Positions 6,631 to 13,849 of a stretch of 16,317 bases of DNA are shown here, piece after piece. Under the pieces are notes generated by a model. The model made no database searches, was not told the DNA's origin, and worked only from the letters and a program-made list of their open reading frames with translations. Each line of letters begins with the position of its first letter. Within the stretch, counting starts at the first letter, position 1. A program made the translations under genes and the position numbers. This stretch comes from Alphaproteobacteria bacterium UBA2964 (GTDB taxonomy: Bacteria > Pseudomonadota > Alphaproteobacteria > MPNO01 > UBA2964), in the NCBI GenBank assembly GCA_002348425.1, contig DEBE01000135.1, forward strand, positions 1 through 16,317. The letters run 5' to 3'.

Positions 6631-7664
6631 CAGCTTATCAGTCCTTCAAATTCCGCTGCTGCGTCATTCCAACCCCAGTTTCTTTGAAGTCTTAAACTCA
6701 TCTCATGGTTTCGGCGCCACAAATTATCATCTCGCAAAAGTTGAAGAGTCGCATTTGCAAATTCTTCATCATTTCCAGTTACAAAACCGGTCTTACCATT
6801 GACCACTCGTTCTGCTACGCAGCCTATATCTTGCACAACTACTGGTAGACCTGCCGCCTGTGCCTCACCTACAGCCAAACAAAATGTTTCGCCGGGATCT
6901 CCTCTATAAGGCAAAACCCTAGATCTGCTGAGCACAACCGCTAGCCGCTTCTTTGGGATAGGATCATGTAAGCATACATTTTGATTACTCATTGCATTAG
7001 CTTCATCTAAGATCAATTGCATTTGCCCTTTTTGAGATGAGCCAAGCTCTCCATAAGTTGCCGCTCCAGAATAAATATGTAATTCGGCGTTAGACATTTG
7101 AGGGTTGATATGATCTTTCCAAATTCCAAGCAACCAAGAAAGACTTCTTAGTGGGTTTGATGTAAAAATTGCCCTCGGTTCTGGAATGGTTCCAATTGGC
7201 TCAACTTTAACAAATTCGTCAGAGATACCATACGGAATAATTTTACGCCCGCCATCTGGCGCCCATTTCGGATAACTATTTGCATGAAAGTTACCCGAGA
7301 AAACTATTACGGGTTTACGGCTCCAGATTTTTGTCAAATATCGAAACTTAAGTAAATATTGGGCCGGATTATGTATCCAAAAAACTACAGCCCTAGAATC
7401 ACAGGGAAGTGTAAGTAATTTGTCGCTCCTGTTCGCAATATAAAGGTCACAATGATCAGGCACTCCATTTTTTAAAGGAGCCCAATCAATGTTGTTTTTT
7501 TTCATAGTCCCAGAACAGTTATTTCTTATTAAAACTTCATGACCTCGCTCTGAGAAAGAATTGGCTAAAGATATAAAAGCAGTCTCCGCCCCGCCCAACG
7601 GACCCTGTTCTAGGGAATTTCCATCAAAACTTATTCCATCATCTACCATCAAAATTTTAGCCAC
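6630..7664 (-). CDS. Glycosyltransferase, GT4-like (GT-B)
   Basis: From the GTG at 7664 this is a 344-residue GT-B glycosyltransferase. It has the acceptor loop GPLGGAETAFISLA (21-34), a conserved WIHNPAQ segment (96-102), IIPYGIS (142-148), and the C-terminal EX7E motif from Glu259 to Glu267 in GETFCLAVGEAQAAGLPVV. Conservation with common GT4 enzymes is lower than for its downstream neighbour. The GTG start is preferred because AAGGGGA (7671-7677) lies 6 nt upstream and the resulting VAKILMVDDG resembles a normal first beta-strand. An ATG at 7733 would add 23 residues with little homology appeal and a 77-bp overlap. The chosen start overlaps the preceding GT9 gene by 8 bp, so the genes are coupled. 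It probably adds a later sugar of the same glycan. Confidence 0.88.
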   Translation of the reverse strand: MAKILMVDDGISFDGNSLEQGPLGGAETAFISLANSFSERGHEVLIRNNCSGTMKKNNIDWAPLKNGVPDHCDLYIANRSDKLLTLPCDSRAVVFWIHNPAQYLLKFRYLTKIWSRKPVIVFSGNFHANSYPKWAPDGGRKIIPYGISDEFVKVEPIGTIPEPRAIFTSNPLRSLSWLLGIWKDHINPQMSNAELHIYSGAATYGELGSSQKGQMQLILDEANAMSNQNVCLHDPIPKKRLAVVLSRSRVLPYRGDPGETFCLAVGEAQAAGLPVVVQDIGCVAERVVNGKTGFVTGNDEEFANATLQLLRDDNLWRRNHEMSLRLQRNWGWNDAAAEFEGLIS

Positions 7665-8628
7665 TTGCACTCCCCTTAATTCTATCAAATAATTCACAAG
7701 TAGCCTTCTCCACCGCATCAACAGACAATCCATTCATTAAATTAGCTGAACTACGATGGTCGAAATCCTTTTTTCCAATGAGCGCATGATAACTCTCCGA
7801 AGAAACAACCGACTGACAATGGTCACCCCACGGGCCATACCGTTCAGCTGGGCTCGGGCCAAATAAGCCTATAGTTGGAACACCGAGAGCCGCCGCGATA
7901 TGCATTAACCCGGAGTCATTTCCTATAAAAAAGCTGCACCTTTTGATACAAGCTGTCACCGAAGAAATTGAAGCTTTACCGATTAGGTCTATACATTCGG
8001 TATCAGTGAGGCCCTGAATTACCGGCATTGCAATATCCCGTTCATTCGTTGACCCAAAAATAGCAAACCGCTTACCAGAAAAAATTTTCCCTTTTCTTGT
8101 CAAACGCTGAATTAACTCAATAAAATTTTTTGAGGGCCAAACTTTTGGCATCCAATTGGCTGTAACGCCCAAACCAATAATAGGCGAACCATTCGGTATT
8201 AATTTTTGGCCCATATCCTCCATTGAATTAGAGATCCAGAGTTTTGGAGCGGGCGGATTATCTAGATTAAATAGGCTGGCAAGTTCTTCCACACGATGTA
8301 AATCAGAGGTTTTTTTATCAGACCGTAAAATCTTTCGGGATTTAGCTCGCAAAGAAAATGCTATAGCCGAAGAGCGTAAATCAACGATTAAATCCCATGA
8401 TTGAGTAACAGTTGTGGCCCAAAGAGAAATCCAATGAATTGAAAAGGCCTTTTTATGGATTGTTATAACACGCTCAACTCCGGGGATTGGTTCAAATAGG
8501 GAGCTTGGCAAAGGACCGCAGGCGACAGTCAATGAAGCCGAAGGGTATTTTTCAATTATGTAACGAAGTATGGCTGTCGAAAGAACAGCATCCCCGATAC
8601 GCGTCGACGTCACAAAAAGAATTTTCAT
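7657..8628 (-). CDS. Glycosyltransferase family 9 (heptosyltransferase-like)
   Basis: GT9 enzymes add heptose or related sugars to the LPS inner core on the cytoplasmic face of the inner membrane. The 323-residue protein has the N-terminal TSTRIGDAVLSTAIL (7-21), where Asp13 corresponds to the proposed catalytic base of WaaC. The C-terminal ADP-sugar-binding block reads GNDSGLMHIAAALGVPTIG (236-254) followed by LFGPSPAERYGPWG (255-268). WaaC, WaaF and WaaQ cannot be told apart safely here, so no symbol is given. It is the promoter-proximal gene of the four-gene operon. Its start has only a distant GGAG (about 20 nt upstream), so translation initiation may be weak. Its stop overlaps the next gene by 8 bp. 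The presence of a GT9 enzyme points to LPS core or a core-like glycan as the operon's product. Confidence 0.93.
   Translation of the reverse strand: MKILFVTSTRIGDAVLSTAILRYIIEKYPSASLTVACGPLPSSLFEPIPGVERVITIHKKAFSIHWISLWATTVTQSWDLIVDLRSSAIAFSLRAKSRKILRSDKKTSDLHRVEELASLFNLDNPPAPKLWISNSMEDMGQKLIPNGSPIIGLGVTANWMPKVWPSKNFIELIQRLTRKGKIFSGKRFAIFGSTNERDIAMPVIQGLTDTECIDLIGKASISSVTACIKRCSFFIGNDSGLMHIAAALGVPTIGLFGPSPAERYGPWGDHCQSVVSSESYHALIGKKDFDHRSSANLMNGLSVDAVEKATCELFDRIKGSASG
7671..7677 (-). promoter_or_regulatory. Ribosome-binding site deciding the second glycosyltransferase start
   Basis: AAGGGGA on the minus strand lies 6 nt before GTG 7664 and inside the last codons of the GT9 gene. It supports the GTG start over the ATG at 7733, and coupling of translation between the two genes. 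Confidence 0.6.
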
Positions 8629-8696
8629 TAAAATAACTATTGGACTCCAAGATATTTAATCTAAAATATAAAATAAATTCGGTCTCTGATTTTCAT

Positions 8697-8758
8697 GTTC
8701 AATACTTTTTAAAATTTTCCGCTATCCTCATATTAAGAATTAAAGAAAACGTTCAATA
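8697..8758. repeat. Direct repeat GTTCAATA x2 in divergent GT9-ygfZ spacer
   Basis: GTTCAATA occurs at 8697-8704 and 8751-8758 in the 161-bp AT-rich spacer between the divergent GT9 and ygfZ-like genes. On the minus strand each copy contributes TTGAAC, a fair -35 hexamer for the glycan operon. The matching -10 hexamers are poor, so a promoter is only suggested. Confidence 0.25.
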
Positions 8759-8789
8759 TTTATGACCCTTATAAAAATTAAAAGTAACT

Positions 8790-9695
8790 ATGCATGACGT
8801 TTACTGCACAAAATTAAAAGATAGGAGCATTCTATCCATTACTGGTCCAGATACCTTGGCTTTCCTTCAAGGAATCGTCACGAATGATATGGAAAAATTA
8901 GTAGAAAAAAAAATGCAATTTTCTGCCATTTTGAACCCTCAGGGAAAATACTTATACGATTTTTTTATTTTTTATACCTCCACAGGCATTTTTATAGACT
9001 GCCAAAAAGATACTGTTGATACCCTGGAAAAAACACTAAATATGTATCGTCTTCGGGCAAAGGTAGAAATTAATAATAGAAGAGATGCGTTCTCAATATT
9101 TTCTATTATTCGACAACAAAATGAGGTGAAAATTTCTACCGAGGGTCAGTACGAGAATTTGAATAAATTCAAAGGGGTGATTACATCTGCAGACCCGCGC
9201 CTCACGCAATTAGGCACTAGAGCGATTATTCCTAATGAGTTTGAAAACCAAATCATTCCAATGAATGGATTTATAGAAAAAAATGAAATTTGGTATAAGC
9301 ATTTACAAATATCCTTAGGGGTTGCTGATTATATACCAAATAGCATGTTAAGAGGTTATTTTCCTTTGGAACTTGGGTTTGATGAATTGAAGGCCGTCTC
9401 CTTTACTAAGGGGTGTTATGTCGGACAGGAGGTAACAGCAAGAATGAAGGTGCGAAACCTAGTCAAGAAACGTCTTTTTCCTGTTTCATTTCAGGGGGAG
9501 ATACCCACGACAGGGACAAACATTTTGTCTCAGGGCAAAGGAGTCGGAGAAATTTTGGCGGTTACAAATAATCAGGGGTTAGCTATGTTGCGAATTGAAG
9601 CACTAAACCAAGCTCTCAATGAAGACCGAGAATTATTGGCAGAGAACACATTAGTCAAACCCACTATACCGTCCTGGTGTAATCTAAAAACATAG
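8790..9695 (+). CDS. ygfZ: YgfZ/GcvT-like folate-binding Fe-S cluster maintenance protein
   Basis: YgfZ (IBA57/COG0354) proteins bind tetrahydrofolate and support assembly or repair of certain [4Fe-4S] enzymes, for example radical-SAM proteins such as MiaB. The 301-residue protein resembles the GcvT fold. Its signature KGCYVGQEVTARM is at 207-219, containing the conserved cysteine (Cys209) of the K-G-C-x-G-Q-E motif. The N-terminal LQGIVTNDM (26-34) and LNPQGKYLYDFFI (48-60) are also typical. Codon use is AT-rich like its neighbours. The start at 8790 has only a weak purine stretch upstream. The stop is 8 bp before the acyl-CoA synthetase start, so the two are probably one transcription unit. 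The pairing is not an obvious functional link. Confidence 0.92.
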   Translation: MHDVYCTKLKDRSILSITGPDTLAFLQGIVTNDMEKLVEKKMQFSAILNPQGKYLYDFFIFYTSTGIFIDCQKDTVDTLEKTLNMYRLRAKVEINNRRDAFSIFSIIRQQNEVKISTEGQYENLNKFKGVITSADPRLTQLGTRAIIPNEFENQIIPMNGFIEKNEIWYKHLQISLGVADYIPNSMLRGYFPLELGFDELKAVSFTKGCYVGQEVTARMKVRNLVKKRLFPVSFQGEIPTTGTNILSQGKGVGEILAVTNNQGLAMLRIEALNQALNEDRELLAENTLVKPTIPSWCNLKT

Positions 9696-9703
9696 ATTTT
9701 CTC

Positions 9704-11254
9704 ATGGACTATAGAAAATCTAATCTTGGCTATTTTAATAGCGGCGCTGCAGATACCTACCCAAACAAAACAGCATTGATAGATCTATCCGGAACAAAGG
9801 TCACAAGAATAACTCATGGGCAGTTATCCCGTCGTATGACTAATGTTGCATCTATGCTCTTAAACATTGGAGTCAAGCAAGGGGAACGATTGTTGCTGGG
9901 CATGGGGAATAGATCCGAATTCATCGAAATATTTTTTGGATCAATGAGAGCGGGAATTATTCCTATCCCGCTGAATATTAAATTGGGTGCTAAAACAATA
10001 GATTTTATTATTAAAGATTCCGACTGTCGGGCCGCAATTATAGAACCTGATTGCAACGAAGATTTAGTTGAAGTGATTGAAAATAATAAATTACAAACAT
10101 TGATAGCACTCAATCCTGTTCCTCATGGCTGGCTTGACTATGAACACTCATTAGAAACGTTTGCACAAAAACAATTTGGACCCAGTGAATTTAGTCATGG
10201 TGAAATTGCTTTTCTACCCTACACATCAGGGTCAACTGGACTCCCCAAAGGCGTATTACTTACGCACGAGGGAATGTTATGGGGAATTAAAAGTTCTCAA
10301 AAATACTGGCCTTCAAGCCATACCGACCGCGCATTGGTTGCGGGTCCTCTTTTTCATAAAAATGCGATGCGTGTTTCTATAAAACCAAAACTCTTTGTAG
10401 GGGGCTCTGCAGTCATTTTACCACATTTTGAACCAAAATTAATGCTGAACGCCCTCGCTAAATATAAATGTACTGAAACTGGAGGTGTTCCCGCAATGTA
10501 TCGAATGATGCTCGCAGAAACAAAATTACTCCAAGAACTCGAATTTCCCTATTTACGATGTCTAGAAATGGGATCAGCCGTTGTCGGAGCTGACTTACTA
10601 AAAGCCGTTGAGAAGGCTTTTGATGCGGAAGTTGAAGAGGCTTATGGCTTGACAGAAGGCGGAGGACCATTACGGGCGCCAACAGATGGAAGGTATACTC
10701 CCCGGGGAAGTTGTGGCGTCCCAGCACCCGGAGTGGCTGTAAAACTAGTTGAGGATAGCGGTCTGGAAAGTGCCAAGCAGGGGGAATTATGGGTAAAATC
10801 ACCCGCGGTGCTCTATGCCTACAATGAGCGACCGGATTTGACAAAAGAAAGACTGTCTGATGGCTGGCTTCATACAGGAGATATATTCAAGAGAGACGAC
10901 CAAGGGTTTTTTTATTTTTTGGGACGTATAGATGATCAATTTTCATGCGGCGGTGAAAATATTTATCCCAAGGAAGTAGAACTATTATTAGTTCAACATC
11001 CAGATATCATTGATGCGGTAGTTATACCCATAAAACATGAAGTTAAAGGGCTCGCACCCGCAGCATTAGTAACCGTGCGACCAAAAGCAAATATTAATGA
11101 GCAGGCCATTAAGAATTTTACTTTGAAACATGGGGCAGCGTATGCCCACCCTAGACATGTCATATTTATTGACAAATTACCAATAGGGGGAACCGGCAAG
11201 GTCGACCGCCAAGCTGTAAAGTTATATATTGAAGAATTTCTTGGCTCTAATTAA
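9704..11254 (+). CDS. AMP-forming acyl-CoA synthetase (ANL superfamily)
   Basis: ANL enzymes activate a carboxylic acid as acyl-AMP and transfer it to CoA. The 516-residue protein is a normal size. Core motifs are the P-loop YTSGSTGLPKG (173-183), YGLTEGG (314-320), GWLHTGD (387-393), the hinge region GRIDDQFSCGGENIYPKEVE (407-426) and IGGTGKV (494-500), where Lys499 is the catalytic lysine. There is no signal peptide. No Shine-Dalgarno sequence precedes the ATG, which lies 8 bp after the ygfZ stop; coupling to upstream translation is likely. It converges on the MDR oxidoreductase with only 3 bp between stops. Substrate class is uncertain: medium/short-chain, aromatic and carnitine-type ligases share this layout. 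A nearby thioesterase, Rieske oxygenase and MDR reductase make an aromatic or branched acid plausible, but that is inference. Confidence 0.9.
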   Translation: MDYRKSNLGYFNSGAADTYPNKTALIDLSGTKVTRITHGQLSRRMTNVASMLLNIGVKQGERLLLGMGNRSEFIEIFFGSMRAGIIPIPLNIKLGAKTIDFIIKDSDCRAAIIEPDCNEDLVEVIENNKLQTLIALNPVPHGWLDYEHSLETFAQKQFGPSEFSHGEIAFLPYTSGSTGLPKGVLLTHEGMLWGIKSSQKYWPSSHTDRALVAGPLFHKNAMRVSIKPKLFVGGSAVILPHFEPKLMLNALAKYKCTETGGVPAMYRMMLAETKLLQELEFPYLRCLEMGSAVVGADLLKAVEKAFDAEVEEAYGLTEGGGPLRAPTDGRYTPRGSCGVPAPGVAVKLVEDSGLESAKQGELWVKSPAVLYAYNERPDLTKERLSDGWLHTGDIFKRDDQGFFYFLGRIDDQFSCGGENIYPKEVELLLVQHPDIIDAVVIPIKHEVKGLAPAALVTVRPKANINEQAIKNFTLKHGAAYAHPRHVIFIDKLPIGGTGKVDRQAVKLYIEEFLGSN

Positions 11255-11257
11255 TGT

Positions 11258-12235
11258 TTAAGGACAAAGGATAATTTTTCCAAGAAAGTTACGATCCTCC
11301 ATTAATTTTTCTGCTTCTGCTGCTTCCTTCAATGGCATAACTTTGCTTATTACGGGTTTGATTTTACCTTCAGATGCGTATTTTACTGATTGTTCAACAT
11401 CTTCTTGGCTATAGCTGTTTGAGCCAAGAATATTAAGTTCTCTAACCCAAATATATCGTAAATCAGTTTTTGGCGCGTGACCCGCAGTGGCACCACATGT
11501 TAAAACTCGACCTCCCGGTTTTACTGTGCGTAGACAAGGAGCCCATGTATTGCCGCCTGTAAAATTTACAACAACATCAACACCCTCTTTTTCAGAAATT
11601 TTCCAGGCAGCAGCGCTAAAATCTTCCTTTGAGTAATCTATTGTGTAATCTGCTCCAATATTACTAAGTTTTTTGCATTTCTCTGCAGTACCGGCTGCTG
11701 CAATAACTGTGACTCCAGCCATTTTGCCAAATTGAATACATGCTATTCCAACGCCACCACTAGCACCCAAAATAAGCATTTTTTCTTGTTCTTTTATATT
11801 CCCTCTACCGAAGAGCATCCTATTAGCAGTACCGTATGCGATCGGTATTGAAGCTCCCTCTTCATAGGATAAACTTTCCGGCAGTTTTACAAGATTCTTT
11901 GATGGCACTCTTACCAATTCCGCAAGCCCACCATATAATTGTTCACCAATCATACCTTCATGTGTATCCGGGTTGAGAGTAACCCGGTCTCCTGGAACCC
12001 AACCACGCACTTTTTGTCCTACCTCAAAAATTTCGCCTGCGATATCACCACCAGAAATAAAGGGCATGGGAACTGGAAACCCGGGCATTCCTCTGCGCAC
12101 AAATATATCGAGATGATTTAAACCACACGCCTTAACTCTTACAATAACATCATCGGGTCCTGGCTTAGGGTCAGGCCAATCCCTATAATTTATGCAATCC
12201 GACCCACCTTGCTTTTCTATTACTGCTGCTTTCAT
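11258..12235 (-). CDS. Zinc-lobe-less MDR oxidoreductase (quinone reductase/alcohol dehydrogenase family)
   Basis: A medium-chain dehydrogenase/reductase of 325 residues. The N-terminal catalytic domain has KACGLNHLDIFVRRG (35-49) and GGDIAGEI (62-69). The Rossmann domain carries the nucleotide motif LGASGGVG (156-163). Zinc alcohol dehydrogenases have a four-cysteine structural-zinc lobe after the VTLNP segment; here only about ten residues join LNPD (87-90) to IGEQLYGG (96-103), so that lobe appears to be missing. Cys37 and Asp64 remain, but the histidine of the usual GHE motif is replaced (GGD), so catalytic zinc is doubtful. Enoyl reductase, quinone reductase or alcohol dehydrogenase activity are all possible. 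The gene is divergent from the thioesterase across 79 bp, with a weak GAGGAA about 20 nt upstream of the ATG. Confidence 0.88.
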   Translation of the reverse strand: MKAAVIEKQGGSDCINYRDWPDPKPGPDDVIVRVKACGLNHLDIFVRRGMPGFPVPMPFISGGDIAGEIFEVGQKVRGWVPGDRVTLNPDTHEGMIGEQLYGGLAELVRVPSKNLVKLPESLSYEEGASIPIAYGTANRMLFGRGNIKEQEKMLILGASGGVGIACIQFGKMAGVTVIAAAGTAEKCKKLSNIGADYTIDYSKEDFSAAAWKISEKEGVDVVVNFTGGNTWAPCLRTVKPGGRVLTCGATAGHAPKTDLRYIWVRELNILGSNSYSQEDVEQSVKYASEGKIKPVISKVMPLKEAAEAEKLMEDRNFLGKIILCP

Positions 12236-12262
12236 TTGTATATGTTAACGCCATTTCCTCAA

Positions 12263-12292
12263 TTGTCACGCTGCCCTATGATTACTTATAGT
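12263..12292 (+). promoter_or_regulatory. Candidate sigma-70 promoter of the thioesterase gene
   Basis: TTGTCA (12263-12268) and TATAGT (12287-12292) are spaced by 18 bp, close to a sigma-70-type promoter. A start near 12299 would give a short leader of about 16 nt containing the AAGGA ribosome-binding site at 12304-12308. It is the best-looking promoter in the window. Confidence 0.5.
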
Positions 12293-12314
12293 TAAACACA
12301 AAAAAGGAATGTAA

Positions 12315-12731
12315 ATGACAAAATGGATGGAGACCCATCGTGCTGTTGTTCACCCATGGTTTTGCGATCATTTAGGCCATATGAACGTGCGCTTTTACGC
12401 ACACTTTTTTGATGATGCAGGATTTCATATTTGGAACCATATAGATGGTGCCCAAGCTTTGTTAAAACAAAACGGCTTAGGTGTCGTTGTAGCTCGTACA
12501 ATCAATAATTTTATTAACGAGGTAAACGAGGGCGAACTAATTATTATTAAAAGTGGTTTTACTCGTTTGGGCACAAAAAGTTTAACCTACACACAGGTTA
12601 TGGAGAACGCGGAGACAAAGAAGCAAATTGCAACTCAAGAAGCTGTTGAAGTTTTCTTTGATCTGACACATAGAAAATCGACTATTATGCCAGAAGAAAT
12701 TCGAAAAATGTTGGCTAGTTTATTGGTTTAA
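12315..12731 (+). CDS. Acyl-CoA thioesterase, 4HBT-like hotdog family
   Basis: Hotdog-fold thioesterases hydrolyse acyl-CoA to free acid and CoA. The 138-residue protein starts with the family block VHPWFCDHLGHMNVRFYAHF (12-31). Asp18 matches the catalytic Asp17 of 4-hydroxybenzoyl-CoA thioesterase, followed by GHMN. ATG 12315 has AAGGA (12304-12308) 6 nt upstream. Just before it, ATG-TAA at 12309-12314 is a start-stop pair in the same frame, so initiation at either ATG is possible in principle, though only the second makes a protein. It is divergent from the MDR gene and convergent with the OCD gene (10-bp gap). The acyl substrate is unknown; it might recycle CoA from products of the nearby acyl-CoA synthetase, but they are on separate transcription units. 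Confidence 0.88.
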   Translation: MTKWMETHRAVVHPWFCDHLGHMNVRFYAHFFDDAGFHIWNHIDGAQALLKQNGLGVVVARTINNFINEVNEGELIIIKSGFTRLGTKSLTYTQVMENAETKKQIATQEAVEVFFDLTHRKSTIMPEEIRKMLASLLV

Positions 12732-12741
12732 ATTTGGGCTT

Positions 12742-13821
12742 TTAAGGGTGAACAGTTTCTGTAAACATATCAGTAGGTAATTCGGTTCCTAGTCCTAACT
12801 CCTTAGCCTTTTGATAGACTACATATCCAGTAGCGGCAAATTGGTATCCCATTCCGAGATTATTCAAAAAACAAGAACACTGAGTATCATCGGTTCGACC
12901 TTCGCGGTCGCCATTAATAATTTGTGGGAGCGAAGGCAGAGAATTGTGCCAATCATCGTGTTCAACACCGTATGACCCAACCTTATCTTCTCCCACCAGC
13001 ACTCCATGCGTATAAATCATCTCTGCATTATCATCGTGATCTAATAAAACAAAAATTTCTATCTCCGGCCACGCTGCTTTTTCAACTTCAGTAGCTCCGG
13101 GGCGCACGGTTCCGATGTGCATACCTGGTTCTAGCCATTCTTTTGCGAATACTGGCATTACCGCGTTTGTAGCGCAGGCCACCATATGCGCCCCCTTGCA
13201 CGCCTCTTCCCCAGATGTACACACTCTTACATCAATATTTAGGGCCTCCGACATTTCTAGAGCAAAATCCTTTCGATTTTTTGGGTTCGGGCTGTATACT
13301 CGAACATCACTAAGATTACGAACTGCTGCATGGGCGAGCACTGCGGCACCCGCCTGCCAACCAGAACCGAGTACAGCAAGAGTGTCTGCTTCAGCTAACG
13401 CTAGGTGTTTAGCAGCAATACCATTAGTTGCCCCGACACGCATGCGCTGCATAACGCCATCGGGACAAATCATTAAAGGTTCCCCATTATGAGTACTGAA
13501 TAACAAAACCAATCCAACATAGCGATTATTTGGGGCTGCAGGAACCTTAACTCTTCTCATTTCGTTTCCATTTGTTGGAAAAGTCAGTATATCAGAATTC
13601 AACCTTATTGCCCCGACACCTAGCTTTGGGATCACTCCATCCATTGATTTCAAAGCATACAAACCATCATCACGGAGGGTAGTGGGAGTTACAATATCGG
13701 AACGGCGACGATTTCCGCCCCGTCCTTCCACAAGCTCTATGTAAGCCTCTTCCAATACCGGCACGAGAGAATCCATCTCAAGTACTTTTTCAATATCTTC
13801 ATTAGATAAAATTAATGTCAT
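12742..13821 (-). CDS. Ornithine cyclodeaminase/mu-crystallin family oxidoreductase
   Basis: This family includes ornithine cyclodeaminase, ketimine reductases, alanine and arginine dehydrogenases and lysine cyclodeaminases. All act on amino- or imino-acid carbons with NAD(P). The 359-residue protein has ALKSMDG (56-62), RMRVGATNGIAAKHLALAEA (126-145) and the nucleotide-binding LGSGWQAGA (151-159). It is longer than classical ornithine cyclodeaminases, with an inserted stretch around residues 76-100 and a long conserved C-terminal tail after FLNNLGMGYQFAA (318-330). I recall this long subfamily sometimes being labelled tyramine oxidase subunit B, but I cannot verify that here. GAGGGG lies about 10 nt before the ATG. 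It begins 28 bp after the Rieske gene on the same strand, so the two are an operon and probably act on the same substrate. Confidence 0.88.
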   Translation of the reverse strand: MTLILSNEDIEKVLEMDSLVPVLEEAYIELVEGRGGNRRRSDIVTPTTLRDDGLYALKSMDGVIPKLGVGAIRLNSDILTFPTNGNEMRRVKVPAAPNNRYVGLVLLFSTHNGEPLMICPDGVMQRMRVGATNGIAAKHLALAEADTLAVLGSGWQAGAAVLAHAAVRNLSDVRVYSPNPKNRKDFALEMSEALNIDVRVCTSGEEACKGAHMVACATNAVMPVFAKEWLEPGMHIGTVRPGATEVEKAAWPEIEIFVLLDHDDNAEMIYTHGVLVGEDKVGSYGVEHDDWHNSLPSLPQIINGDREGRTDDTQCSCFLNNLGMGYQFAATGYVVYQKAKELGLGTELPTDMFTETVHP

Positions 13822-13849
13822 TGCTTAACGCCCCTCTCGCCTTTGGTAT

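Noticed and set aside
7665..7733. ATG at 7733 as the start of the second glycosyltransferase.
   Set aside because: It overlaps the GT9 gene by 77 bp and adds 23 residues without family resemblance; GTG 7664 has a well-placed ribosome-binding site.
10458..10844. 128-codon open frame on the minus strand inside the acyl-CoA synthetase gene.
   Set aside because: It lies opposite conserved adenylation motifs and has low-complexity, protein-unlike sequence; a shadow frame.
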